The position numbers were made by a program, and so were the translations under genes. A DNA stretch of 64,000 bases from Undibacterium sp. 5I1 (GTDB lineage Bacteria; Pseudomonadota; Gammaproteobacteria; Burkholderiales; Burkholderiaceae_D): assembly GCF_034314085.1 (NCBI RefSeq), contig NZ_JAVIWI010000001.1, positions 2,666,001-2,730,000 on the forward strand. Direction: 5' to 3'. The number at the start of each line of letters is the position of its first letter. Within the stretch, counting starts at the first letter, position 1. Of this stretch, positions 26,497-36,260 are shown piece by piece. The notes beneath the pieces are model-generated. The model did not search any database, was not told the origin of the DNA, and was given only the letters and a program-made list of their open reading frames with translations.

Positions 26497-28011
26497 TCAA
26501 TCAGTCCGACGCAGACCGCCAAGCAATGCCGCTTTTTTCTGCGGTTTGGCCGCTGTTTTATTTTCACTGGTTGCCGCTACTTTGATCGACGATGCGCTAG
26601 GTTCGTAAGGCTTTAAAAACCAAGGATCGACTTTTTCTCTTGGTGGATTAAAACTACGTGCAGGACGATCGAATGACTTTTCAGCCGTTCTGTCTATGGA
26701 TCTGCCTGCTGATCTGCCCTCTACATTATCCGTTGATTTTTCAGTCGCTCTATCGCTACTGAATTGACGTGGTTTACGCTCCGCTAGTTGCTGCGTCTGC
26801 GCGACAAAACCTGCCAATTGCACTTTGACGATTTTTTGCTTGATCAATTTTTCAATATCAAGCAGCAAACGCTCATCTTTATCTGTGTGCAAAGAAATCG
26901 CATCGCCAGTCGCACCAGCACGGCCAGTGCGGCCAATCCGATGGACATAATCTTCTGCGTTATACGGTAAATCGTAGTTGATGACGCAAGGCAGTTCGGC
27001 GATATCTAAACCACGTGCAGCCACATCGGTCGCTACTAGTACTTCAACTTCTCCACGTTTGAATGCATCTAAGGCAGCCATGCGCTCTGCCTGAGATTTA
27101 TCACCATGGATTGCTGAGGCTTTTACACCTTGTTTGACTAAATGCACGGCCAGACGCGAAGCACCAATCTTGGTGTTGGAAAAAACGATTACTTGTTTTA
27201 AACCACGCTCGCGGATAATGAACGAGACCGCGTCGCGCTTCTCTTCCTCAGCCACTTTATACAAAATTTGTGTCACATTGTCCGCAGTTGCATTGCTGCG
27301 GGCAACTTCGATCATGACTGGATTGCTTAAAAAACTGGCAGCCAGTTTTTTAATTTCTGGCGAGAACGTAGCAGAGAACATTAAGTTCTGACGCTGCTTT
27401 GGCAACAAATTAATGATGCGTTGCAGATCAGGCAAAAAGCCCATGTCTAACATACGGTCCGCTTCATCCATGATCAGGATTTGCGTCTGCGATAAGTTAA
27501 TCGTTTTCTGCTGAATGTGATCCAACAAGCGACCAGGTGTCGCAATCACAATCTCAACACCGGCACGCAGGGCTGCTGTCTGTGGCGCCATATCCATCCC
27601 ACCAAAAACGACAGTGGAACGCAATGGTGTATGGCGCGAATATGCCTGAACATTTTCAGCCACCTGATCAGCCAGTTCACGCGTTGGCGTCAAAATTAGA
27701 GCACGAACTGGGTGGCGAGCTGGCGAGGCGCTGGTGCTCGCGTGCGCTAACAACAATTGAATAATCGGCAGCGAGAAGCCAGCAGTTTTGCCAGTACCCG
27801 TTTGTGCAGCACCCATCACGTCGCGGCCTTGCAATACGATAGGAATTGCCTCAGCTTGAATCGGTGTGGGGTGTACGTAACCTTGATCAGATAAAGCGCG
27901 CAAAATCTCAGGCGACAGTCCGAAATCTTCGAAACGTATGGTAGGTACAGAGGGGGCAGAATCTACTACAACGGTAGCGATCTGCTCAGGATTGGACTTG
28001 ATATCAGTCAT
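26497..28011 (-). CDS. rhlE: DEAD-box RNA helicase RhlE
   Basis: About 504 residues from ATG 28011. A longer frame (GTG 28044) would run into the tRNA gene and is rejected. Motifs: Q motif FEDFGLSPEILRAL then GYVHPTPIQ (about 29-51), Walker A AAQTGTGKTAGF, DEAD as MDEADRMLDMGF, SAT as MFSATFSPE, and HRIGRTGRAG. The C-terminal ~110 residues are basic, low in complexity and rich in Ser/Arg/Lys (RSAGRSIDRTAEKS), as in other RhlE proteins that act on ribosome assembly or cold mRNA. There is no Shine-Dalgarno sequence at 28011, because the tRNA ends only 10 bases ahead. Confidence 0.9.
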   Translation of the reverse strand: MTDIKSNPEQIATVVVDSAPSVPTIRFEDFGLSPEILRALSDQGYVHPTPIQAEAIPIVLQGRDVMGAAQTGTGKTAGFSLPIIQLLLAHASTSASPARHPVRALILTPTRELADQVAENVQAYSRHTPLRSTVVFGGMDMAPQTAALRAGVEIVIATPGRLLDHIQQKTINLSQTQILIMDEADRMLDMGFLPDLQRIINLLPKQRQNLMFSATFSPEIKKLAASFLSNPVMIEVARSNATADNVTQILYKVAEEEKRDAVSFIIRERGLKQVIVFSNTKIGASRLAVHLVKQGVKASAIHGDKSQAERMAALDAFKRGEVEVLVATDVAARGLDIAELPCVINYDLPYNAEDYVHRIGRTGRAGATGDAISLHTDKDERLLLDIEKLIKQKIVKVQLAGFVAQTQQLAERKPRQFSSDRATEKSTDNVEGRSAGRSIDRTAEKSFDRPARSFNPPREKVDPWFLKPYEPSASSIKVAATSENKTAAKPQKKAALLGGLRRTD

Positions 28012-28021
28012 TGTATGATGG

Positions 28022-28096
<75 letters not shown>

Positions 28097-28225
28097 AATT
28101 CTTTCTGCAAGCTAAGCTGCTTAAATCTGACAAATATCCGTGTATGAATCTTTATCAGGGTTATGCAGGTATCGCTTTAACGCTGTCACCTGCAAATTGT
28201 TGAATTCAAAAAAAGCTCAAATTCA

Positions 28226-28258
28226 AACGCAAAACAGGCGTCGAAAAAACCGACGCCA
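28226..28258 (-). terminator. Intrinsic terminator after rpoD
   Basis: On the minus strand GGCGTCG (28257-28251)/CGACGCC (28243-28237) forms a 7-bp stem with a TTTTTT-containing loop, followed by TGTTTTGCGTTTG. It is 12 bp downstream of the rpoD stop codon. The T-run after the stem is broken, so strength is uncertain. Confidence 0.6.
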
Positions 28259-28269
28259 ATTGTATTACA

Positions 28270-30999
28270 TTAATTACCTTCTAGGAAGCTTTTCAGCTTA
28301 TCAGAACGTGATGGATGGCGTAATTTACGCAATGCCTTGGCTTCTATTTGACGAATACGCTCACGTGTTACGTCAAACTGTTTACCTACTTCTTCTAAGG
28401 TGTGGTCAGTGGACATCTCAACACCAAAACGCATACGCAATACTTTAGCTTCACGCGGGGTCAATGAATCCAATACATCTTTAACGACATTACGCATAGA
28501 TGCGTGCAACGCTGCATCTGCCGGTGCCAATGTGTGATTGTCTTCAATGAAATCACCCAGATGTGAATCATCATCGTCACCGATCGGTGTTTCCATCGAA
28601 ATCGGTTCTTTAGCAATCTTCATGATCTTGCGGATTTTATCTTCCGGCATTTCCATCTTGATTGCCAACGTCGCTGGATCTGGCTCTACACCAGTCTCTT
28701 GCAAGATCTGACGTGAGATACGATTCATCTTATTGATGGTCTCAATCATGTGCACCGGGATACGAATCGTGCGCGCCTGATCCGCAATAGAACGGGTAAT
28801 CGCCTGACGAATCCACCATGTAGCATAAGTAGAAAACTTATAACCACGGCGATATTCAAACTTATCTACCGCCTTCATCAAACCGATGTTGCCTTCCTGG
28901 ATCAAATCTAAGAATTGCAAACCACGGTTGGTGTATTTCTTCGCAATAGAAATCACCAGACGCAAGTTGGCCTCCGTCATCTCACGCTTGGCTTTACGTG
29001 CTTTCATTTCGCCAGCAGACATCTTTTTATTGATGCCGCGCAAATCAGGCAAAGGTAAAACTACCCGTGCCTGCAGATCGATCAGCTTTTGCTGAAGCTG
29101 CTGTACTGACGGTACATTGCGACCCAAAATGGCGCTGTAAGAATGGCCGGCATTAACTTCGCCTTCAACCCATTTAAGGTTAACTTCATTGCCTGGAAAT
29201 ACTTTAATGAAATGGCTACGTGGCATGTTGCAACGATTGACCACAACTTCCAGAATCTGTTTTTCTACATGGCGAACTTCATCCACTTGGCCGCGCAAAG
29301 TGTCACATAATTTTTCAACGACTTTGGCAGTAAAACGGATGCCCATCAATTCGTTGGAAATCGCTTCCTGCGCTTTGATGTAGGATTTTGAGTTGTAACC
29401 CTCTTTTTCAAAGGATTTACGCATCTTGTCAAAATTGGTGGAGATGATGTCGAATTTAGCTAAGGAGTCACGCTTCAATTGTTCTAATTGTTCAGCGGAG
29501 ATAGCGGCGGCACCAGCGGCACTTGCCTCTTCATCCTCTTCCTCTTCCTCTTCCTCTTCCTCTTCTTCCTCTTCTTCCTCTACAACGACTACAACAGGCT
29601 TTTCTTCCTCTTCGACTGCGTTGGGATCAACTAAACCATCAACCAACTCGTCAATTTTAATCTCGTCATTGCGAATACGCTCCGCTGAAACCAGAATCTC
29701 AGCAATCGTCGTCGGACAGGCAGAGATCGCCTGAATCATGTCCTTCAGACCTTCTTCGATTTTTTTGGCGATGACAATCTCGCCCTCGCGCGTCAACAAC
29801 TCAACCGAACCCATTTCACGCATATACATACGGACAGGATCGGTGGTGCGACCGAAATCAGAATCAACGGTAGACAACGCCGCTTCAGCAGCAGCCTCAA
29901 CCTCGTCATCATCGCTGGTAACGGTGACTACGTTATCAGACAATAACAATGTTTCAGCATCTGGGGCTCGTTCATAGACGGCGACGCCCATGTCGTTGAA
30001 GGTACCGATAATGCCTTCAATTGCTTCAGGATCGACCACGTTTTCTGGCAAATGATCGTTGATCTCGGCAAAGGTCAGATAACCACGATCCTTACCTAAC
30101 TTGATCAAAGTTTTCAGCTTTTGGCGACGACGCTCTAACTCTTCTGCGGTCGCTTCTGGATCGGCAGAGAAGGCATCTTTCAACAAAGCTTTTTCTTTTG
30201 CCTTACGATCTTTCGCCTTGGCTTTGTCGATCGCTTTCATTTCTGCGCGCTCGACCGCATTCAGCGCAGCTAGATCTTCATTCTCAGGCTGATATTCTTT
30301 TGGCTTACGACCACGACGACCAGGCACTTTAACGCCAGGCAAAATATAGCCAGAAGTGTCAATTGCAGCCAACACGGCAGCATCCGTAGTCTGGCTAACA
30401 GCAGGCGCAGAACCGGACTTGATTTCCTGAATTTCAGGTGCTTTGTCAGCCTTTGCTGAATTCTTAGTTGGTTTAATCACTGTCTTTGGATCGGTCTTGT
30501 TAATTGTCACAGAAGCTTTCAATGGTGCAGTTTGTGGCTTGTCCGCTTTTTTGCCCGCCGGCAGATCAGAAGCGTGCTTATTTGAGTCTTTTAATGCGTC
30601 TTTGGATGAATCTTTAGATGCGCCATCAGCCTTCGCTACTGGCTTTGCAGTCTTGCCCGTCGCTTCCTTAGCTAACGCTTTAACGCTAGCTTTGGGATCA
30701 TCTTTTACAATATTTCTGGCCTTGGATTTATCTGCAACAGTTTTAGTTGCGTCCAGCTTAGCCACTGCTTTTATCACTTTAGGTGCTTTAACATCTTTCG
30801 CAACCTCTTTTTTTGCCGGCATTTTTACGGCCGTCTTAGTCACTACTTTTGTTGTTGCTGGCTTAGTTTTATTAGCCGAAATTACAGCCTTAGCAACTGC
30901 AACTTTAGGGACAGACTTCGCCGCAGCCGTTTTGGCCACCACTTTTTTTGCTGCTGAGGATATCGGAGTGTTCGCGGGTTTCTTCATTGCTTTAGCCAT
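28270..30999 (-). CDS. rpoD: RNA polymerase sigma factor RpoD (sigma-70)
   Basis: About 909 residues from ATG 30999 (GGTAGGT 8 bases ahead); an upstream start at 31059 adds an unlikely 20 residues. The C-terminal half is a textbook primary sigma factor: region 1.2, the non-conserved region, 2.1-2.4 ([29 protein letters not shown]), 3, and 4.2 ([18 protein letters not shown]). The first ~200 residues are a lysine/alanine-rich extension with KAVAK-type repeats, and the non-conserved region has about 15 glutamates in a row, so the protein is nearly 300 residues longer than E. coli RpoD. Last gene of the rpsU-yqeY-dnaG-rpoD set. Confidence 0.97.
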   Translation of the reverse strand: MAKAMKKPANTPISSAAKKVVAKTAAAKSVPKVAVAKAVISANKTKPATTKVVTKTAVKMPAKKEVAKDVKAPKVIKAVAKLDATKTVADKSKARNIVKDDPKASVKALAKEATGKTAKPVAKADGASKDSSKDALKDSNKHASDLPAGKKADKPQTAPLKASVTINKTDPKTVIKPTKNSAKADKAPEIQEIKSGSAPAVSQTTDAAVLAAIDTSGYILPGVKVPGRRGRKPKEYQPENEDLAALNAVERAEMKAIDKAKAKDRKAKEKALLKDAFSADPEATAEELERRRQKLKTLIKLGKDRGYLTFAEINDHLPENVVDPEAIEGIIGTFNDMGVAVYERAPDAETLLLSDNVVTVTSDDDEVEAAAEAALSTVDSDFGRTTDPVRMYMREMGSVELLTREGEIVIAKKIEEGLKDMIQAISACPTTIAEILVSAERIRNDEIKIDELVDGLVDPNAVEEEEKPVVVVVEEEEEEEEEEEEEEEDEEASAAGAAAISAEQLEQLKRDSLAKFDIISTNFDKMRKSFEKEGYNSKSYIKAQEAISNELMGIRFTAKVVEKLCDTLRGQVDEVRHVEKQILEVVVNRCNMPRSHFIKVFPGNEVNLKWVEGEVNAGHSYSAILGRNVPSVQQLQQKLIDLQARVVLPLPDLRGINKKMSAGEMKARKAKREMTEANLRLVISIAKKYTNRGLQFLDLIQEGNIGLMKAVDKFEYRRGYKFSTYATWWIRQAITRSIADQARTIRIPVHMIETINKMNRISRQILQETGVEPDPATLAIKMEMPEDKIRKIMKIAKEPISMETPIGDDDDSHLGDFIEDNHTLAPADAALHASMRNVVKDVLDSLTPREAKVLRMRFGVEMSTDHTLEEVGKQFDVTRERIRQIEAKALRKLRHPSRSDKLKSFLEGN
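29535..29581. repeat. Hexanucleotide GAGGAA microsatellite in rpoD
   Basis: Repeated CTCTTC/CTTCTTC units on the plus strand encode the polyglutamate run of RpoD. Loss or gain of whole units would change the run length without a frameshift. Confidence 0.85.
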
Positions 31000-31339
31000 T
31001 GAATCAAACCTACCAGAACAGAGGTGGCAATCTAGTTCATATAAAAAGACAATGATCATCCGTCAGATCAATTGATCTGTACGAAGAGCTATACCCTTTT
31101 CTATGTCAGACTACCCGAGTCTCAGCGCCAGTATTTTGGGTTACTCGGAGGAGCATTACGCTCACCTAAACAACACATTCTAAGCAGTTCTAAAACCTCT
31201 CCGCTCAGAATGAAACAACCTAAGACCTTGAATCGAAAGCTTTTAATTATACCACGAGCATAGGCTTTACTCTAGCACCACCGTATTTCAGTTCAATTTT
31301 ATTGAGCAAAAAATAGGCAACGCCATGCTTAACCGGAGA
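31000..31339. other. dnaG-rpoD spacer
   Basis: 340 bp without a believable gene. It holds a likely internal promoter for rpoD at about 31246-31254 and its leader of ~240 nt; I see no other clear structure. Confidence 0.5.
31246..31254 (-). promoter_or_regulatory. Extended -10 promoter upstream of rpoD
   Basis: On the minus strand the sequence TGGTATAAT is a consensus -10 with the TGN extension. The -35 position has no good match, as is common with extended -10 promoters. It would give an internal promoter for rpoD, separate from the rpsU/dnaG transcript. Confidence 0.45.
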
Positions 31340-33133
31340 TCATCGTACTGCCACTTCTGCCACAGCCTGACGACGCAAAGCCTCTTGCAACTGCATAATT
31401 TCACGATAACGGGCAATATCCACTGCATCACGCAAACCTGAGGCAGCGAGCGCCTCCATCTCCGCCTTTAATACCTGAAACCGCATTTGACGTATTGCGC
31501 CCGCCAGTTCTTGCTTTACCACATCAAGATCGGTTTCTGTTTGTTCAGCTATTTCTGCAATCAAGGCATCATAGTCTGCGCCTGTGGTCCGCAAATGCTC
31601 AGCCAAAGCCGCAAAATTGGCTTGCTGCCCCATGGTTTGCGCCACTAACACTAACTGCGTCAACATCTCAGCACCATCGGGCGCAAGTTGTGCTGCATCA
31701 GCCAAAGCTGCCGCATCAAGCAATAAAGAGAGCGACGGGTGGGCAACTAAAATCCGCATGATTTGTCGCTCCAGACCAACCGGAGCACTGCGCCTGCTTT
31801 TTGGCGGCGCAATTTTTACACGCGATACAGGCTGAGCCAACTCAAACAATGCTTCAATTTCTGACGGTGTAGTCTTAGTAACTTGAGCCAGGCTACGCAC
31901 CATTTGCAAACGCAAACCAGAAGGCGGCATTTGTTGCAACAACGGCTTTGCGTCAAACTGGACTTTTGCCCTACCCTCAGCAGTAGATAAATCGCTATCA
32001 CCAATCACCTCTTTCATGAAAAACTGTGACAGTGGCATCGCATCCTGAACCTGCTGAGCAAAGGCATCATTTCCTAGCTCTCGGATATAACTATCCGGGT
32101 CGTGCTCCGTCGGCAAAAATAAAAATTTAATGACTTTATTATCATTTGCATGCGGCAAACAAGCATCCAGCGCGCGTCTGGCAGCACGACGTCCGGCGCT
32201 ATCACCATCAAAACTAAAAATCACATGATCAGTCTGACGCAACAATTTTTGCACGTGGGTTGGCGTGCAAGCCGTACCCAAAGTCGCTACTGCTTGCGGA
32301 AAACCCATCTGCGCTAACGCCACCACATCCATATAACCTTCGGTGACAAGCACGTAACCCGCTTCACGTATCGCTTGCCGCGCCTCAAACAAACCATACA
32401 GCTCAAAACCCTTTTGAAATAGCGGCGTTTCAGGTGAATTCAAGTACTTCGGTTCACCCTGCTCCAAAATACGACCACCAAAACCTATAACTTGCCCTTT
32501 GGTATTGCGAATTGGAAACATGATGCGATCACGAAAACGATCATAGCGCTTGCGTCCACCGCCCTCTTCTTCGCTTTTATCGATTACGAGACCAGCCTCA
32601 ACCAAAGGCGGCGCTGCATAATCAGGGAAAACTGCGCGCAAGCCATCCCAGCCATCTGGCGCATAACCTAACCCGAAACGAGCAGCGATCTCCCCCGTCA
32701 AGCCACGCTTTTTCAGGTAGGCAATCGCCCCTTCGGCGCTACGCAATTGTGTACGGTAATGATCGCAGGCTTTGGTCATCACATCAGTTAGTGCTAGACT
32801 TTTTGCCTGGACTTCTGCACGTTGAGCAGGGAGTAATTTATCGTCCTCCGGCACGATCATGCCGTTGCTTTGCGCCAAGTCTTTGACTGCATCGACAAAG
32901 CTCAATCCCGAATATTCCATCAAAAATCCGATGGAAGTGCCGTGCGCACCGCAACCGAAACAATGATAAAACTGCTTAGTCGGGCTTACCGTAAAGCTAG
33001 GAGATTTCTCGTTGTGAAACGGACACAATCCCATATAGTTTGCGCCGCCTTTTTTCAACTGCACGTACTTACCCACCACATCGACAATATCAACGCGGGC
33101 GAGCAAATCCTGAATAAAGGTTTGAGGAATCAA
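31340..33133 (-). CDS. dnaG: DNA primase
   Basis: 597 residues. N-terminal CHC2 zinc finger (about 38-62, CPFHNEKSPSF...CFGCG), the RNA polymerase/TOPRIM core (about 240-345; VTEGYMDVVALAQMG and FSFDGDSAGRRAARR) and a C-terminal helicase-interaction domain (about 450-590) rich in alanine. DnaG makes RNA primers at the replication fork and binds DnaB by the C-terminal domain. In the macromolecular synthesis operon between yqeY and rpoD (38-bp gap to yqeY). Confidence 0.96.
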   Translation of the reverse strand: MIPQTFIQDLLARVDIVDVVGKYVQLKKGGANYMGLCPFHNEKSPSFTVSPTKQFYHCFGCGAHGTSIGFLMEYSGLSFVDAVKDLAQSNGMIVPEDDKLLPAQRAEVQAKSLALTDVMTKACDHYRTQLRSAEGAIAYLKKRGLTGEIAARFGLGYAPDGWDGLRAVFPDYAAPPLVEAGLVIDKSEEEGGGRKRYDRFRDRIMFPIRNTKGQVIGFGGRILEQGEPKYLNSPETPLFQKGFELYGLFEARQAIREAGYVLVTEGYMDVVALAQMGFPQAVATLGTACTPTHVQKLLRQTDHVIFSFDGDSAGRRAARRALDACLPHANDNKVIKFLFLPTEHDPDSYIRELGNDAFAQQVQDAMPLSQFFMKEVIGDSDLSTAEGRAKVQFDAKPLLQQMPPSGLRLQMVRSLAQVTKTTPSEIEALFELAQPVSRVKIAPPKSRRSAPVGLERQIMRILVAHPSLSLLLDAAALADAAQLAPDGAEMLTQLVLVAQTMGQQANFAALAEHLRTTGADYDALIAEIAEQTETDLDVVKQELAGAIRQMRFQVLKAEMEALAASGLRDAVDIARYREIMQLQEALRRQAVAEVAVR

Positions 33134-33171
33134 AGCGGCAAACTAAGTGACAAAGAGCAAAACAAGAAATA

Positions 33172-33621
33172 TCAACGAGACAACAAGGCTGCTTTTACCA
33201 AACCAGAGACCACGGTCATATCAGCGCGGCCCGCCAATTTCGGCTTCAATATTGCCATCACTTTACCCATATCCTGCGCACCAGTTGCGCCACTCGCGGC
33301 GACAGCAGCAGCAACTTCTGCCTGCATTTCTGCATCGGTCAAACCAGCGGGCATATAGGCAGACAGAATAGCCAGCTCTGCTTTTTCGATATCTGCCAAA
33401 TCCTGGCGATTACCGACCTCAAATTGTGTGATGGAATCTTTGCGCTGCTTAATCATTTTTTCTATGATGGCGAGCACCAATGTGTCGGTCAATTCAATTC
33501 GCTCATCCACTTCTTTTTGCTTCATGGCGGCAGTAATCAAGCGTATCGTGCCCAGCTTTGTCGTCTCTTTGGCACGCATTGCTGATTTCATGTCTTCGGT
33601 GATTTGATCTTTTAAGCTCAT
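33172..33621 (-). CDS. yqeY: GatB/YqeY domain protein
   Basis: 149 residues, all GatB/YqeY domain: MSLKDQITEDMKSAMRAKE at the start, then a helical tail with KPKLAGRADMTVVSGLVKAAL. This domain is the tRNA-binding tail of GatB; as a free protein its role is unclear but it is regularly found in the rpsU-dnaG-rpoD cluster in beta- and other proteobacteria. It follows rpsU and precedes dnaG. Confidence 0.92.
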   Translation of the reverse strand: MSLKDQITEDMKSAMRAKETTKLGTIRLITAAMKQKEVDERIELTDTLVLAIIEKMIKQRKDSITQFEVGNRQDLADIEKAELAILSAYMPAGLTDAEMQAEVAAAVAASGATGAQDMGKVMAILKPKLAGRADMTVVSGLVKAALLSR

Positions 33622-33697
33622 GGAATTTCCTGACAGTAGAATAAGTACAAAAAATTGACTTAACTCCGCTTAGCTAAGTGCGATTTAATGCAAATTG

Positions 33698-33738
33698 ATA
33701 AAAACAACAAAGCCCGCTGCGTATTACCGGAGCGGGCA
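33698..33738 (-). terminator. Terminator/attenuator after rpsU
   Basis: On the minus strand GCCCGCT (33737-33731)/AGCGGGC (33718-33712) has a 12-nt loop and is followed by TTTGTTGTTTTTA. It comes between rpsU and yqeY, where the macromolecular synthesis operon classically has a partial terminator that lets only some transcripts go on to dnaG. Confidence 0.75.
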
Positions 33739-33796
33739 TGCTAAAGCTAAATACTAATGCATTTTTGAATGGCACTGCTAGCAGCACCAAACGAAA

Positions 33797-34009
33797 TTAA
33801 TACATCTTTTTAGGCAATTGCTGACTACGAATGCGTTTGTAGTGGCGTTTTACTGCGGCTGCCAGCTTGCGCTTGCGCTCGGCAGTTGGCTTCTCGTAAA
33901 ACTCGCGTGCGCGCAATTCGGTCAAGAGACCGGTCTTTTCGATGGTGCGCTTGAAGCGACGCATAGCGACTTCGAACGGCTCGTTTTCTTTAAGGCGAAT
34001 TGTGGTCAT
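33797..34009 (-). CDS. rpsU: 30S ribosomal protein S21
   Basis: 70 residues, highly basic, [21 protein letters not shown] at the start and a basic tail ([19 protein letters not shown]). S21 helps base pairing between mRNA and 16S rRNA. First gene of the rpsU-yqeY-dnaG-rpoD group, followed by a partial terminator. Confidence 0.97.
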   Translation of the reverse strand: MTTIRLKENEPFEVAMRRFKRTIEKTGLLTELRAREFYEKPTAERKRKLAAAVKRHYKRIRSQQLPKKMY

Positions 34010-34317
34010 TTAAGTTCGGAACCAATGAAAAATTTATAGGAAGAACGAGATAATAGCAGAGTTTTCAGGCGTTTGGAAGTAGCTTGATTAAATCTTACGC
34101 AATCTTGTGCAAAAAAGTAATCGCAAACCTGCTTTACTGGGATTACCAAAACTCAAAAACCACATCGTAAAATTCAATATTTTAGGGAGTATAGTTAAAA
34201 ACCATAGCTATTGTCCAAATATTGCCTGGACAAATAAAAATACAGCAGGCAGTACCTTAGTCCGATAAAAAAACAACGTCAGTCTTTTATTATTAAATCA
34301 AACTTTAATCGAACCTG
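34010..34317. other. Region between rpsU and the BaiN-type gene
   Basis: 308 bp. It holds the rpsU promoter side (34010-34100), a half-site CTTACGCAA at 34094 similar to the ends of the larger repeat elements, and repeat copy C at 34185-34256. Nothing else is clear. Confidence 0.5.
34185..34256 (-). repeat. TATACTCCCC palindromic repeat, copy C (short type, degenerate)
   Basis: 72 bp beginning GGGAGTATAG and ending CAGTACC on the plus strand, with central TTGTCCA...TGGACAA. The right arm hairpin is poorly kept. It belongs to the short type, whose tail end is inverted compared with the long type. Confidence 0.75.
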
Positions 34318-35568
34318 CTAATCAACCGCATTACCCGCAGCAACGCCCGATGCCCAGGCCCATTGGAAGTTATAGCCACCTAGCCAACCAGTCACATCAA
34401 CCGCCTCGCCAATAAAATATAAGCCGGGAACATTTTTCACCATCATGCTTTGCTGCGATAGCTCGCGTGTATCAACCCCGCCGCGCGTCACCTCAGCTTT
34501 ACGATACCCTTCCGATCCGTTCGGGATTAATTGCCAGCGATTGATGCTGTCACCCACTTGGCGCAGGCGCTTGTCGCTCATATCCGCCACTCTGGCATCG
34601 CCTGCAAAACCATTTGCAGTCAGCAATCCATCCACCAGCCGCGCAGGTAAATGCTGCGCCAGATGATTGGATAAATTCTTCTTGATGCTAGCTTTACCGG
34701 TGATTAACTCCTCCGCGATATCAATTTCTGGCAGCAAATTAACGGTAATAGATTGCCCTGCCTGCCAGAAACTAGATATCTGCAATACCGCCGGACCAGA
34801 CAAGCCGCGATGGGTAAACAATAAATCCTCACGAAATACTGCTTTATTCTTTTTCTCGCCTGTTTCTATATCAACTTCCAGCGAAATACCAGATAAGGGT
34901 ACAAACGGCTCCCACGTTTTGGCATCGAACGTCAGCGGGACTAATGCTGGACGGGGCTCAACAATTTTCAAGTCAAATTGCCTTGCAATTTTGTATGAAA
35001 ATTCTGTTGCGCCAATTTTAGGAATCGATAAGCCACCAGTCGCAATCACTAGCTGCTTTGCTGTGATAGCGCCTTGCTCGGTCTGAATCAAGAATCCGTC
35101 ATCAATATGCTGGACCTCAAGAACTTTGCACGGCATGCGCCATTGCACCTTACCGGCATCGCATTCCGACTTCAGCATAGAAATAATGTCTTCGGCGCTG
35201 TTATCACAAAATAATTGCCCCTTGTGTTTCTCGTGGTAGGCGATGTGATGACGTTTGATCAATGCCAAAAAATCTTGTGGGGTGTAGCGCGATAAAGCGC
35301 TTTTACAAAAATGCGGATTCTCAGATAAGAAATTATTCGGCCCCGCTTGCAGGTTTGTGAAGTTGCAGCGCCCGCCGCCAGAAATACGGATTTTTTCTGC
35401 CAACTTGCTGGCATGGTCGACCAGCAACACTTTTTTGCCATGCTGTCCAGCAACGGACGCACACATCATGCCCGCCGCGCCTGCGCCAATGACGACGACA
35501 TCATATTGTTTGCCAGGGTTACTGGATATGCCGGAAGGCTTGGGTGTGATGCTGACGGAGTCGTTCAT
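34318..35568 (-). CDS. BaiN/HI0933-family FAD-dependent oxidoreductase
   Basis: 416 residues. Starts with a Rossmann FAD loop YDVVVIGAGAAGMMCA (about 23-38) followed by GKKVLLVDH; later IATGGLSIPKIGATEFS (near 165) and the end GGYNFQWAWASGVAAGNAV are hallmarks of the HI0933/BaiN group. Some members are flavin hydroxysteroid-type reductases, most are uncharacterised. No operon partner; repeat copies C and E lie on either side. Confidence 0.87.
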   Translation of the reverse strand: MNDSVSITPKPSGISSNPGKQYDVVVIGAGAAGMMCASVAGQHGKKVLLVDHASKLAEKIRISGGGRCNFTNLQAGPNNFLSENPHFCKSALSRYTPQDFLALIKRHHIAYHEKHKGQLFCDNSAEDIISMLKSECDAGKVQWRMPCKVLEVQHIDDGFLIQTEQGAITAKQLVIATGGLSIPKIGATEFSYKIARQFDLKIVEPRPALVPLTFDAKTWEPFVPLSGISLEVDIETGEKKNKAVFREDLLFTHRGLSGPAVLQISSFWQAGQSITVNLLPEIDIAEELITGKASIKKNLSNHLAQHLPARLVDGLLTANGFAGDARVADMSDKRLRQVGDSINRWQLIPNGSEGYRKAEVTRGGVDTRELSQQSMMVKNVPGLYFIGEAVDVTGWLGGYNFQWAWASGVAAGNAVD

Positions 35569-35653
35569 TTTTATTTTCTTACTTAGATAGTAGAAGCGAT
35601 TACATAGAAGCCATGATTGTAGCCGATGAGCAAGTCAGTCACGGACAAGCCAA

Positions 35654-35736
35654 TATACTCCCCATCATTTTTATAAAAAATCTCTTGCAGACCAATGATT
35701 ATATGGACAATTAAATATACATCTACCCAGTATATT
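35654..35736 (-). repeat. TATACTCCCC palindromic repeat, copy E (long type)
   Basis: 83 bp starting TATACTCCCC and ending CCAGTATATT on the plus strand; the reverse complement aligns base for base with copy D, including TTTTTATAAAAATGA next to GGGGAGTATA. The right half of the central hairpin has drifted (TTGGTCTGC). Confidence 0.88.
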
Positions 35737-36154
35737 AATTTAACGCATTTGAATAAATGATCACTAAGCTCGCAAAATCAGAAAAACGCCCTTTGACTTT
35801 GTTAAAAACATGTCCGCAATGATTGTTCACGTAAGTCCCCGCTATTCTTATTTAAAACACGTTTCAATATCAGCAAGATGGCCTCATAAGATTCCCGCAT
35901 ATCAATATTCTGTTTTAAATCCGCAACGTAATTTACACATATTGACGAAATTTGAAGACAAGATTAACTAAATCTTGACTTGACTTACGCAAGAAGAGAT
36001 AACAGAAACATCGGTGACGCAAACGATTGCGCTGTCGGTCACAAAATCAATGTAACGAGTTCGATAACGATGCTTTGAGCGAATGTGTAAAGAAACTACC
36101 CACACGCTGCTTTGAACACTCATCCAATGGGTAGATGCCCTCCCCCGGCCACCC

Positions 36155-36234
36155 GATCTGATGCGATTTAATCTGATGTAAATGTAATTCCGTAGATGTA
36201 ACTCGATGTGACTTGATCTGACTTGATGTGAAAA
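36155..36234. repeat. Array of 10-bp units, consensus GATGTGACTT
   Basis: Starting at 36155, 36165, 36175, 36195, 36205, 36215 and 36225 a unit beginning GATNTR occurs with an exact 10-bp step (one unit, 36185, is degenerate). The best units are GATGTGACTT and GATCTGACTT. The array ends 26 bp before the TonB receptor ATG, so it is in the promoter or leader. Confidence 0.8.
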
Positions 36235-36260
36235 TTACTTAACCTGAAGGATGAAATCAA

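Larger units (their letters stand above)
35569..36260. other. Long upstream region of second TonB receptor
   Basis: 692 bp without a believable gene. It holds repeat copy E (35654-35736), a CTTACGCAA half-site (35983), and the 10-bp-period array (36155-36234) just before the receptor gene. Confidence 0.6.

Noticed and set aside
29426..29734. Serine-rich open frame opposite rpoD
   Set aside because: It is the antisense of the polyglutamate run of rpoD; long only because of the repeat.
36155..36234. CRISPR-like array
   Set aside because: Units are 10 bp with no spacers of constant length; no cas genes are seen.
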